Counted from the first letter of the stretch, positions 53,518-61,222 are shown. The stretch is 64,000 bases of DNA from Chromatiales bacterium (GCA_028284585.1 JANQRK010000040.1:1-64000), one strand, 5' to 3'. Translations and numbers: made by a program. Notes: generated by a model from the sequence alone, not told the origin.

Positions 53518-53994
53518 TCACAACAGCCCACGCTCAGCGAACGAGGTAATCGAATCACCGACCACGAAGTGATCGAGTACCCGAACCTCGACCAGGGCGA
53601 GCGCTTCCCACAGCCGGCGGGTGATCGTCTGGTCCGCCTGGCTGGGCACGGCGACACCGGATGGATGATTGTGACAAAGCACCACGGCCGCGGCGTTGTG
53701 ATGCAGTGCTGCCTTGACCACCTCGCGTACATGTACCTGGGCGCCATCGATGGTGCCGCGGAACATCTCCTCGATAACGATCAGGCGATGCCGGTTGTCG
53801 AGAAACAGCACCGCGAATACCTCGTGCTCGCGTTCAGCGAAACGCACCCTCAGGAGCTTGCGCACCGCATCAGGTGACTCCAGGCAACTGCCGGCACGGT
53901 CGGTGCGGTATTTCAGGCGCTGCTCCAGCACATGGCAAGCATGGGCGATGAGTTGATCGTCGTCGAGTTCGATGACGGTTTTGGCGTTGGACAT
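53518..53994 (-). CDS. radC: RadC family protein (JAB/MPN domain)
   Basis: 158 residues from [20 protein letters not shown], with GGAGGT upstream; the track's longer start runs through the RNA leader. The metal-binding JAMM motif is complete: [20 protein letters not shown] (HxHx7D) with an upstream Glu in VIVIEEMF-like sequence [11 protein letters not shown]. The helix-hairpin-helix domain of chromosomal RadC is missing, as in ICE and plasmid copies. The biochemical role is unsettled. A structured leader precedes it and a terminator follows. Confidence 0.9.
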   Translation of the reverse strand: MSNAKTVIELDDDQLIAHACHVLEQRLKYRTDRAGSCLESPDAVRKLLRVRFAEREHEVFAVLFLDNRHRLIVIEEMFRGTIDGAQVHVREVVKAALHHNAAAVVLCHNHPSGVAVPSQADQTITRRLWEALALVEVRVLDHFVVGDSITSFAERGLL

Positions 53995-54065
53995 GGAAAC
54001 CTCCAGGGAATACCGGGAGGCCGCCCACCGGGACCTGGTCCCGGTGGGGTTGATGATGTGGGTCC

Positions 54066-54123
54066 GGCCTTTCGGCCACCTGTCTTCCGGATCCGAACAG
54101 GTTTGTCGCTTTGGCCGAGCGAC
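54066..54123 (-). ncRNA. Structured leader of radC (radC RNA-motif-like)
   Basis: On the minus strand: GTCGCT...AGCGAC helix, a short linker, then CCTGT-TCGGATCCGGAAG-ACAGG, then a GGCC...GGCC hairpin. It sits about 70-130 bases before the radC start. Other copies upstream of neighbouring genes keep the CGGAT...GGAAG core while the helix pairs change. From memory this corresponds to the published radC RNA motif, thought to be cis-regulatory. Confidence 0.65.
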
Positions 54124-54269
54124 GCGGCAGAGAACCTTTGCGCAACACCTTCGGAGAAGGTGCTGTGCAAAGCGTTGCACCGCTGAGCGGTGCCTCGAAA
54201 TAGCGGGTCATGTGACTTCGCGTTCTTGAGGCAAGGCTGCCTACAACGATTGCGCAGGCATGGGATCGA

Positions 54270-54449
54270 TCACCAGCCGGCATACCAGTGCCCGCATGCA
54301 GGCCATGTGGTAGAGGGTGCCAGGTCCGCCAGCAACGGCTCGATGCGGTTGCCAGTTTCGCTGAGCGAAGACAGCCCGTTGAATCGGTGCCCGTCACCGG
54401 GAACGGGGCAGACGGCGATCTGATCAGCGATCTGGGTGAGTGATTTCAT
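54270..54449 (-). CDS. 59-residue ICE protein of unknown function
   Basis: Starts MKSLTQIADQIAVCPVPGDG at ATG 54449, directly after the strong site GGAGGAATAGC. The track ORF extends upstream without support. No recognised domain; one Cys near each end (AVCP and WPACGHW). It lies between two structured leaders on the same strand as radC, so it is likely a small regulated ICE maintenance gene. Confidence 0.6.
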   Translation of the reverse strand: MKSLTQIADQIAVCPVPGDGHRFNGLSSLSETGNRIEPLLADLAPSTTWPACGHWYAGW

Positions 54450-54632
54450 GCTATTCCTCCGAATAAGCCCCACCACGGAAGCCCTCCGAAACGACCCCGG
54501 AGACGGTGGAGACGTTGCGGAGGGCTCCCGCAGCGGGATCGAACCTGGGAACACCATGCCCCAGCGGGACAGGTGTCCCCAGGGGGTGTGAAAGAAACCG
54601 GGTCCGCCCGGCTAGGTGAAGAATGGATCAAA

Positions 54633-54679
54633 CCCGCAGGCCGCGCTTCTTCCTGATCCGAAAGCGCTTTGTCACTGAC
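54633..54679 (-). ncRNA. Structured leader, radC-motif-like copy C
   Basis: Minus strand: GTCAGTGAC, ACAAA, then GCGCTT-TCGGATCAGGAAG-AAGCGC and GGCC. The stem differs from the radC copy (GCGCTT/AAGCGC instead of CCTGT/ACAGG) but the loop CGGATNNGGAAG is kept. It precedes the 59-residue gene by about 180 bases. Confidence 0.6.
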
Positions 54680-54831
54680 CACGAAGGTCAGGCAACAAAC
54701 CAGTAAGCCGAGTTTAGCGTAACCGCCAGTAGAGTCGGACTGTGTCACCACTTTTTTCAACACCCTGGCAGGGCGCTCAAAAAAGGCCACCCGAAGGATC
54801 GCAAAGGGGATGGCATCTGTCGTGGTTTGTT

Positions 54832-55140
54832 TCAATGGATGGCCGGGGACGGGATCAGCAGATGACAGACGTCGGCTTGCACGTAGCCAAGGCGGCAGCG
54901 TACGCCGGTGTTGCGAACGACGCCGGCCTCCTCCAGTGCCGTGAGCAGTCCCTCGTTTTCGCCGTAGTCCTTGATCAGGACCTGGTCTTCGGCCAGCGGC
55001 ATCGTCGGCACGTTGATGGTCGCCGTGGCGAAGGGCTCGCCTCTGTCGTCGTGGAGCTGGATCGCCAGCCGGCCGTTGGCATAGCGACTGAATTGCAGCC
55101 GGCAGCGGGTGTTGAGAAAAGTCACAGTGTTGTAGGTCAT
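54832..55140 (-). CDS. Conserved-looking ICE protein of unknown function
   Basis: 102 residues from MTYNTVTFLNTRCRLQFSRY (AAGGAA upstream); the track start is 44 codons too early. Beta-rich N-terminus with QLHDDRGEPFATATINVP, then DQVLIKDYGENEGLLTALEE AGVV, resembling small ICE proteins that follow DUF932 genes. No catalytic motif. A two-hairpin leader lies directly upstream. Confidence 0.65.
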   Translation of the reverse strand: MTYNTVTFLNTRCRLQFSRYANGRLAIQLHDDRGEPFATATINVPTMPLAEDQVLIKDYGENEGLLTALEEAGVVRNTGVRCRLGYVQADVCHLLIPSPAIH

Positions 55141-55175
55141 CGTATTTCGTTCCTTGCATGTCTTTGGGGTAAACG

Positions 55176-55243
55176 CCGCCTTGCCGGGTCCGAAGGTCCG
55201 GCAAGGCGGTGCGTGTTGTAAGAGAGCCCCGCGTGAGCGGGGC
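55176..55243 (-). promoter_or_regulatory. Two-hairpin leader upstream of the 102-residue gene
   Basis: Minus strand: GCCCCGCTCACGCGGGGC, a linker, then CCGCCTTGCC...GGCAAGGCGG with a GGACCTTCGGACCC loop. Same layout as the radC-motif-like leaders (short helix plus longer helix before an ICE gene) but a different loop sequence. It could also terminate the upstream DUF932 gene, which ends at 55250. Confidence 0.5.
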
Positions 55244-55249
55244 AGGGGA

Positions 55250-56047
55250 TCAGCCGGCCTTGAGGGCGGCAAACTCCTCGGTCAGGCGCCACAGCGCCCG
55301 GTTGAGTCGGACGTCTTCGTGGACGGAGTGGATGGCCCGGGTACGCACCCGGCGACCACCGCTTGAGCGGCCGCGCAGACCACCGCGTACCAGGTTCTCC
55401 TGCACGCGGTTCATGGTCAGCCACAGGCTGTCACCGGTGTCGGAGCCGCGCCGTGCACCGAGCAGTGCCTGCGGTTGGACGGGTGACCGCTGCTGCCAGT
55501 CGTCGCCATAGCGCAGTGCCAGCGCGGTGCGTGCGTAGAGGTCCTGTTCACCAGCGTCGAGGGTCAGGCCGTTGAAACGGTCGACACGCTCGACGAGCTG
55601 CGGGGTCTCGTCGACCAGGCTATAGACGCCCTCGATCACCGAGTTGACGACCTCGCGGCCATGGCGAAAGCGCATGCCGCCAGCCTTGCCGATCGGGGTC
55701 ACCATGCCGTTGCTGCAGACCAGGCGGAACAGCCCCAGGTCGAGTTGGAACGACGAACTGCCGTCATGCGAGTTGAGCAGCACCAGCTCGGTCACCGAGT
55801 CGCCGACCTGGGTCGGCTGCTCCTGGCGAAAACGCAGCATGTGGCGCTGGAAGCCGTGGCGTGCCTCGTCACGAACCCGCGACTGCCGGACCGCGACCGG
55901 AAACCAGCCTTCCTGCTCGATCGCCTCGACCAGGTCGATGGTGGGGACAAACCCGTACCGGTTGGTGACCCGGCCATGCGGCTTGGTCGCAAACACAGAA
56001 GGGGCAACGCGCTGAATCTGCGCGTGGGACAGTGCATTGTTGAGCAT
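55250..56047 (-). CDS. DUF932 family ICE protein
   Basis: 265 residues; ATG 56047 has GGAGA seven bases upstream, and the GTG at 56050 is an alternative. Blocks RYGFVPTIDLVEAIEQEGWFPV, HGFQRHMLRFRQ, ELVLLNSHDGSSSFQLDLGLFRLVCSNG and RHGREVV are those of DUF932/DUF945 proteins of phages, plasmids and ICEs. The role is unknown, probably in DNA metabolism of the element. Intact. Preceded by a structured leader (56136-56192). Confidence 0.88.
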   Translation of the reverse strand: MLNNALSHAQIQRVAPSVFATKPHGRVTNRYGFVPTIDLVEAIEQEGWFPVAVRQSRVRDEARHGFQRHMLRFRQEQPTQVGDSVTELVLLNSHDGSSSFQLDLGLFRLVCSNGMVTPIGKAGGMRFRHGREVVNSVIEGVYSLVDETPQLVERVDRFNGLTLDAGEQDLYARTALALRYGDDWQQRSPVQPQALLGARRGSDTGDSLWLTMNRVQENLVRGGLRGRSSGGRRVRTRAIHSVHEDVRLNRALWRLTEEFAALKAG

Positions 56048-56135
56048 CACGTTCTCCAGAATGCCGGATCACGCCCGCCCTGCCGGGGTGACGTTCCCCG
56101 GTGAGGTGAAAGACAAAGGTGGATCGTTGGATTCA

Positions 56136-56192
56136 GCCGCGTGGCCGCCTGTCTTCCGAATCCGGACAGGCTTGTCGCTTTAACCGAGCGAC
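56136..56192 (-). ncRNA. Structured leader of DUF932 gene (radC-motif-like copy B)
   Basis: Minus strand: GTCGCTCGGTTAAAGCGAC, then CCTGT-CCGGATTCGGAAG-ACAGG and a GCCAC/GCGGC hairpin. Nearly the same as the radC leader, with a C-for-T change in the loop flank and paired changes in the third helix. About 90-145 bases before the DUF932 start. Confidence 0.65.
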
Positions 56193-56205
56193 ACCGGTGT
56201 GAAAC

Positions 56206-56823
56206 TCATCCCGGCCCGATCCGGTTGGACGCGGCCAGCCAGATACGCCCGGCCACCCGCGTCAGGTGATAGACCCCCAGCGGGATCCCTGCGCCGAGGA
56301 TGACCGCCAGCACCATGCCCGTCACGGCGGTATCGCCTTGCGGGGGCCAGAAGGCCCAGACGTTCAGCGCAATCGAAATCGCGATGGTCGAGACGACATA
56401 GCGGTGCGCGTAGCCGGCAACGCGGATGTTTGGGAAGGTCGCCAGCACGATCAGCGCGACCTCGCTGGCGACCATGCCGACGTCGATTGCGATCGCCAGT
56501 GCCCAGGCCGACCAAGCGGCGCTGTGGGTGATCTCGCGGATACCGGACGCCAGATGCTCCAGCGAGACGCCGAGCATGATGGTCACCACGGTGCCGAGCG
56601 CAACGACCAGGTGCCGACCAAGGCGCTGCTCGGCCTCGGTCAGGCGGGGAACCTTGTCTCTGGCCCGGCCGCGCGATCGTGGCGCTGCCTTCTTCTTCGC
56701 CACAGCGGGCTTCGGCTTGGCGGCTGCAATTTTCGGCGAAGTCACCGGTGCCGGTATGTCGGCCGGTTCGCCAAAGGTCTGCAGCGCACGAACGGTTCTG
56801 GTTGCTCCGGTTGTCATCGTCAT
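56206..56823 (-). CDS. Membrane protein with basic N-terminal region
   Basis: 205 residues from MTMTTGATRTVRALQTFGEP; the track start is 37 codons upstream. An Ala/Lys/Pro-rich cytosolic N-terminus (SPKIAAAKPKPAVAKKKAAPR) precedes four membrane helices (about 72-92, 102-125, 140-160, 168-190). The basic tail could bind nucleic acid or membrane. A conserved type in ICE maintenance regions as far as I recall; function unknown. Confidence 0.6.
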   Translation of the reverse strand: MTMTTGATRTVRALQTFGEPADIPAPVTSPKIAAAKPKPAVAKKKAAPRSRGRARDKVPRLTEAEQRLGRHLVVALGTVVTIMLGVSLEHLASGIREITHSAAWSAWALAIAIDVGMVASEVALIVLATFPNIRVAGYAHRYVVSTIAISIALNVWAFWPPQGDTAVTGMVLAVILGAGIPLGVYHLTRVAGRIWLAASNRIGPG

Positions 56824-56958
56824 ATCCTGGTTGGTAAGGGATGGGCTGGCGCTCAACGCTGCACCCGGAAGAGGGTGCAGGGTTGAACGCTCCGCTGGCG
56901 GAGTAGTTGCGTTGAGGAAGTGCCGGTCCCGCACTAGAGATTGCAGGGCCGGGTGGTC

Positions 56959-57196
56959 TCAGTAGGTAAGGCACAGCAGCAGGTGGCCGTTGGCCGGTGG
57001 TGGCTCGAGCTGGCCGAGCCGTCCGTCAGCCAGTGCGGCATACCTCCGCTCCAGCCTGTCGAGTATCACCATGGTGGCCTCGACCGACGGTGCGTCGGCA
57101 ATGAGCCTCTTGGTGGAAACGACCCCCTGCAGTTAGCCGAAGACCTCAGCGCACTGAAGTGGGTCCGTGGTCAACTGCCATTGGCCGTTACGAAAA
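56959..57196 (-). pseudogene. Small ICE ORF with internal TAA and lost start
   Basis: Minus strand reads SAVFRNGQWQLTTDPLQCAE VFG, then TAA at 57133-57135, then in the same frame LQGVVSTKRLIADAPSVEAT and MVILDRLERRYAALADGRLG to a TGA at 56959. No start codon remains between it and the DUF3275 stop, suggesting that the junction was deleted. The supplied ORFs do not show this frame as a whole. No family recognised. Confidence 0.5.
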
Positions 57197-57217
57197 ACTG
57201 CTGACGTGAAAGACTGC

Positions 57218-57418
57218 TTAGTAGCGTCCGCCGACCGTATAGGCGGCGGGGTAGATGCGGCTGATCGAGAACTGCCCGGCATACTGACCGGGCAAATACT
57301 CCTCGATGCCCTCCTTGATGTTGAACTCACCTATCTCGGTGGTCAGGCGCCCGACGTTGAAATCGTCGTTGCGCCCGTTGATTGTCTTGACCGTGATGGT
57401 CCCTGTGAGGTTGATCAT
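57218..57418 (-). CDS. DUF3275-like protein, shortened at the C-terminus
   Basis: 66 residues from MINLTGTITVKTINGRNDDF; the track ORF starts 26 codons too early. The sequence NVGRLTTEIGEFNIKEGIEE and GQYAGQFSISRIYPAAYTVG matches the N-terminal part of DUF3275 ICE proteins, which are normally much longer. The stop follows GGRY immediately where the family continues, and the next ORF has lost its start, so a deletion probably joined the two. Confidence 0.65.
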   Translation of the reverse strand: MINLTGTITVKTINGRNDDFNVGRLTTEIGEFNIKEGIEEYLPGQYAGQFSISRIYPAAYTVGGRY

Positions 57419-57525
57419 GCGTGAACTTCGAAAGTGCCGGAGACCACGCAGCGCCCTGACGGGATGCGTGGCCCCGGCAGGGTTGAGAACAGACAAAGCG
57501 CCAAGACGCTTCGCGGTGATGCGGG

Positions 57526-57969
57526 TCAGGCCGCTGCGGATTCGCTATCCGCGGCGTCAGTACTGCCGGTACCTGACGATGATGGCGCAGAGTAGACGAG
57601 CCGACCGTCGACCCTCACCCAATCGATGCGCAGCAAGCGCGCCTTGAGTGAGACGCCGGTGGTGCCGGCCTTGGCACCCTTCTCGTAGGTAAAGGGCTCC
57701 GGGTAGAGGTCGCCCAGCTTGAAGGCGACGAGCACCTTGCGCTCGCCATCGACGTGCTTCTTCGCATGTGCGATCACGCGTTGCGCCTCGGCGCCGACGA
57801 CACGGCAGTCGAAACGGGTTCGCTGGACGTTCTCGGCCGAGCCAAAGATCGCGGCGATATCGGTCGCCCAAAATGGCTCAGAGCGGGCTGGCTTCACTTC
57901 GCGGATGCGATTGAGATAACCGATGCCCTGGATGTGAAGGTCGAAGTACTTGGTTTCGCTTTGAGTCAT
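57526..57969 (-). CDS. STY4534-family ICE replication protein (DUF3577)
   Basis: 147 residues from MTQSETKYFDLHIQGIGYLN with CAAGGAG upstream; the track start is 13 codons upstream. RIREVKPARSEPFWATDIAA, FGSAENVQRTRFDCRVVG and LVAFKLGDLYPEPFTY are the conserved DUF3577 blocks. These small single-strand-binding-like proteins sit in the replication/maintenance module of SPI-7-type ICEs. Intact, with a structured leader upstream. Confidence 0.87.
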   Translation of the reverse strand: MTQSETKYFDLHIQGIGYLNRIREVKPARSEPFWATDIAAIFGSAENVQRTRFDCRVVGAEAQRVIAHAKKHVDGERKVLVAFKLGDLYPEPFTYEKGAKAGTTGVSLKARLLRIDWVRVDGRLVYSAPSSSGTGSTDAADSESAAA

Positions 57970-58156
57970 GGTGTTCTCCTTGAGTAAACGAAGGGAAACA
58001 CCACGCACAATGCGACCCGTCAGGGATGGTGTTTCCCTGTGGGGGTGAATGACAGCCGCAGTGCGGCATTACTGGGTTTATGCGGTTCCGCCTGATTGGA
58101 ATCAGCGGAAGCACTAGGGAACGGGGACTGATCCCGGTTGGATTTTATGGATAGAT

Positions 58157-58221
58157 CGAAGGCCTGAGACCTGCCTCTTCTCGCGATCTGCAGAGGCTTT
58201 TCGGATGCCACTGGAAGTGGC
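58157..58221 (-). ncRNA. Structured leader of STY4534-type gene (radC-motif-like copy D)
   Basis: Minus strand: GCCACTTCCAGTGGC hairpin, linker ATCCGAAAA, then GCCTCT-GCAGATCGCGAGA-AGAGGC and an AGG tail. The two-helix order matches copies A and B while the paired bases are different. About 190-250 bases before the start at 57969. Confidence 0.5.
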
Positions 58222-58515
58222 CGCACGAAAATGAAGTCGATGAGTCAATCTTATGCGGGATGTGCTGAGTGTCAAGGCCTTCGGCGGGCATTGTGATAAT
58301 TCTTGGAGACACAGGGACTTGGCAGTGTCTGCGCGCCTGTTCTCGGGATGCTGCTGTCGATCCGTGCTGTGAAGTGCGATGACAATGGACGGACGAGTCG
58401 ACCTTTGCGTACTCGGCGAAAGCCGGCTTGAGGTTAGTGGATGCGCTGAGGATACATGGGGAAATCCGGGAATATGGGCTTTATGCGACCTATACCCGAC
58501 TTATTGCCTGAATGC

Positions 58516-58921
58516 TCAGTGACCGGGGCGATGCCGATTCAGGGCCGCGGTGAGGCGGTTGGTAAAGCGCACCTTGTCGGCGACGAGTGTACGGCGTTGC
58601 TCGACCAGGCTGGCCAGGGCACAGACCTCGGGGCGTTCGGGTATCCAAGGGTTGAACTGCTCGGGATGACGCGAGACGAGGTCAAGGAGGAGTTGAGCAG
58701 CGCATGGATCAAGGGCACCTTACGTGACTCGATGCAAACGGCGACCTGCTGATGGGGAAAGCGCTGCTGCATGTCGTTGGCCCAGTCATCGAGGCCTGGG
58801 GGTTATGGGCCATGACACTGAAATCCACGCTATCGGAACCGTTCTCTCGCAGACACGGATCGTGTTTTTTGTCGGCCCAGTCGATGCCGACGATCGCGGC
58901 GAAGTGATCGAGTGATGTCAT
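58516..58921 (-). pseudogene. IS110-family transposase remnant
   Basis: Starts MTSLDHFAAIVGIDWADKKH, the DEDD RuvC-like N-terminus of IS110. A frameshift after MAHNPQA leads to DDWANDMQQRFPHQQVAVCI ESRKVPLIHALL. Sequence is then deleted and a later frame gives SRHPEQFNPWIPERPEVCAL followed by NRLTAALNRHRPGH. The catalytic and C-terminal parts are gone. Confidence 0.7.
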
Positions 58922-59185
58922 GGCAAGGCCTCCTGCGCTACCGTTTGAGAGGGATAGGCGTGCCGATTTCTGCGAAGGCTTTATAGGGAGCACCTGCGAG
59001 GCGGTTCCTGAGTATTCGTTGTTGAAATCGGCGACACTTGCTGGGTCGACGGTATGTCAGTGAGCATCGTATGTTTGGGCGTTCAATAGTCGTCCCCAGT
59101 AGGTGCCTGTCCCACCATCGAGCATAGGAAAGCAGAACAATGGCTATGGACGGACCATCTATAAATAATTTAGGAGGAGTTAGAG

Positions 59186-59986
59186 ATGTTAAGTAGGAAG
59201 AAGCGAGCCAATCACTATGTGAATAGAATTTTTATCTTTACGATAGCACTTTGGTTTAGTAGTGCTATTAATGCTCACTGTACCCTCTACCATCCACATC
59301 ATTGCTTCGATGATGCTCTAGATGCAGCGGCAGATCTTGATCCGACAAATCCAGATAGTCAATTAAATGAAGAGCTAGCTAATCTTGATAGATTGAGATT
59401 GGACATGATGCATCTAGGTGGACAGGGGTGCAAAGTGAAGGCAAGAGACGTTGCATCTGATAATAGGCTTGGGGTCAGGCTAACCCGTTATGAAAGGTAC
59501 TTTTTAGAACCATGGTTTGGCGATAAATTGGATTTGGGCAGAGTTAGAGTTCATTGGAACGCAAGATTGAACGACGAAATGAAAATTGGAGGGTGGACTG
59601 TTTGGGTTGCGCCAAGCGCACAAACCTTTGGGTATAATATATATTTTGCAGAACAACACGACGAGGGCAATCCTTGGCAATTAATTGGGCTGTTTCATGA
59701 GCTCATGCATACGTTTCAATATGTGAGAATGGGAGGGCTCACCCGATTTTGTCAAAAATACATGGATGGTTGGACTAATGGCGGTGCAGATTATTATAAG
59801 AACTGGATGGAGAAAGAGGCATTTGATAACCAAAGTAAGTTTGTCGCTTCACTGCAGGATTTACATTCTGTCACCGGCGAATACTATCAATACCATAGCT
59901 CAAACCCGTACAACAGAAGGACACCCTACGTAATCCCGGGAAGACTATATACTAGCGGACGGCAACTAGGCCTGAGAAGAAGGTAG
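59186..59986 (+). CDS. Secreted zinc-metallopeptidase-like protein (AT-rich)
   Basis: 266 residues, start after TAGGAGGAG. The N-terminus has a signal peptide (about 14-30, IFIFTIALWFSSAINAH). LIGLFHELMHTFQYVRMG carries HExxH with a Met/His variation (HELMH) and a downstream candidate third ligand in NWMEKEAFDNQ, a pattern seen in DUF4157-like proteins. Strongly AT-rich compared with everything around it, flanked on both sides by IS110 fragments: a recent import. Could be a secreted protease or toxin; substrate unknown. Confidence 0.6.
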   Translation: MLSRKKRANHYVNRIFIFTIALWFSSAINAHCTLYHPHHCFDDALDAAADLDPTNPDSQLNEELANLDRLRLDMMHLGGQGCKVKARDVASDNRLGVRLTRYERYFLEPWFGDKLDLGRVRVHWNARLNDEMKIGGWTVWVAPSAQTFGYNIYFAEQHDEGNPWQLIGLFHELMHTFQYVRMGGLTRFCQKYMDGWTNGGADYYKNWMEKEAFDNQSKFVASLQDLHSVTGEYYQYHSSNPYNRRTPYVIPGRLYTSGRQLGLRRR

Positions 59987-60212
59987 ATAACTATTTTTTT
60001 AGTTCTGACCCTGTTTGCGAAAAAAATACTTGAGGGCGCCTCTAGAGATTGTCTTTGGCGAGCCCCGCCGCAATGAGTTCGATGGATTGCGAACCTCACG
60101 CGACGCAAGTTCCCGATTACATATATGGGATGGACACCGTCCTCTCCTCGCCAGCATGAAGAGTGCCATAGTTGAAGTGATTTCGATCAACTACACAGAG
60201 AGGACGACACTC

Positions 60213-60365
60213 ATGAGCAAGATTAGCGCGATTGGACTGGATTTGGCGAAGAACGTGTTTCAGATTCATGCAGTAGATGGCAACGGCCAAGCGGTGATGC
60301 GCAAATAGTTGTCGCGTACCCAGATGCAGCGGTTTTTCGCCAAGCTGCTGCCTTGCCTGATCGGT
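60213..60365 (+). pseudogene. IS110-family transposase N-terminal fragment with internal TAG
   Basis: ATG 60213 (AGAGAGGAC upstream) reads MSKISAIGLDLAKNVFQIHA, VDGNGQAVMRK, then TAG at 60306-60308, then in frame LSRTQMQRFFAKLLPCLIG. This is the beginning of an IS110 transposase of a different subtype from the one at 58.5 kb. The homology ends by 60365. Gln is expected at the stop position from family memory (RKQLSR). Confidence 0.7.
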
Positions 60366-60620
60366 GTAGGCATTCGCACGCCGACTAGCCTCCGCCTTCG
60401 TCCCATCTTATGTGCCCGCAGTCTCTGATAACCCAGATGTACGATACATGCAGCGGCTAGCTCCTAGGCCTTCTGGGCGTCAGCGCCAGGGGCCCGACCA
60501 GAATGCAACTGATAGTCTGCTAGTTCCTTGTGCCTCCATGTAGTGCATATCCCCAGCGCCCGCACAGCTCGATGAGTGCTATCATAGCTGCTCCACCACT
60601 ATCAGCAAGGAGGCTGTACC

Positions 60621-60800
60621 ATGCTTGTTCTAACCCGCTACCAAGGCGAAGAGATCGTCATCAGCGACAACATCCGCGTTGTTGTACTTGAAACACACCG
60701 CGGCTACGCCCGGATCGGTATTGAGGCGCCTAAGGACGTGTCGATCTTGCGTGAGGAACTCGTCGAGGAAGGGCTCAGCTCTTGCGGATCGCCACGGTGA
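60621..60800 (+). CDS. csrA: CsrA-type RNA-binding regulator
   Basis: 59 residues, too short for the track: MLVLTRYQGEEIVISDNIRV, then VVLETHRGYARIGIEAPKDV and SILREELVEEG. The conserved LTR start, GEEI, IGIEAPKDV and REEL positions are all present. CsrA binds GGA motifs in mRNA leaders and controls translation. The Shine-Dalgarno sequence GCAAGGAGG itself contains GGA, so autoregulation is possible. The TGA overlaps the next gene's GTG (GTGA). Position among mobile debris suggests an accessory csrA copy, like those reported on plasmids and ICEs. Confidence 0.88.
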   Translation: MLVLTRYQGEEIVISDNIRVVVLETHRGYARIGIEAPKDVSILREELVEEGLSSCGSPR

Positions 60801-61162
60801 CGCAAACCCTGCGCGCATCGTATGCAATCGTCGCGATACTGGTGTTGGCCGTCCCTGCTTCCGTCGGTGCCTTCAATCGCGACGACTATCCACACTGGCG
60901 CGATCTGGACGGAGGTGGTGTGGACACCCGTGAAGACATCTCGGTTCGAGACAGTAGGGCCGACCTTATTCAAGATGCCAACTGCACCGTCCAATCAGGC
61001 CTATGGATCTGCCCCTACACCAGCAAGGTCCTTACGGATCCAGCAGATATCCATATCAAAGATCTGGTAGCTCTTGCCGAGATTTACGCCGCCACATCAG
61101 TGGCACGTTGGAAGCATCGAATTTCCACTAAATCTAATAAGTATCTACTCACAGCCAAGTAA
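60797..61162 (+). CDS. Secreted HNH-nuclease-like protein with altered core
   Basis: 121 residues from GTG 60797 (overlapping csrA's TGA): signal peptide MTQTLRASYAIVAILVLAVPASVGA, then FNRDDYPHWRDLDGGGVDTR and WICPYTSKVLTDPADIHIKD LVALAEIY. This is laid out like the small secreted HNH endonucleases that have DTR...W..PYTG...DHIVPLAEA. Here the expected D-H pair before V-LAE is replaced by K-D (HIKDLVALAE), so catalysis may be lost. Coupled to csrA. Confidence 0.62.
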   Translation: MTQTLRASYAIVAILVLAVPASVGAFNRDDYPHWRDLDGGGVDTREDISVRDSRADLIQDANCTVQSGLWICPYTSKVLTDPADIHIKDLVALAEIYAATSVARWKHRISTKSNKYLLTAK

Positions 61163-61222
61163 CCTAAACTCTTATGTTACATGTAAATAGAATACAAGTT
61201 CTATAACCACCAAGGATTGGGT

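Noticed and set aside
9797-60365. Alternative genetic code with TAA/TAG read as Gln
   Set aside because: Many intact genes end properly at TAA or TAG with the next gene starting right there (OYE gene, TraK-like region, oxygenase-mutase junction). Point-mutation decay explains the internal stops better.
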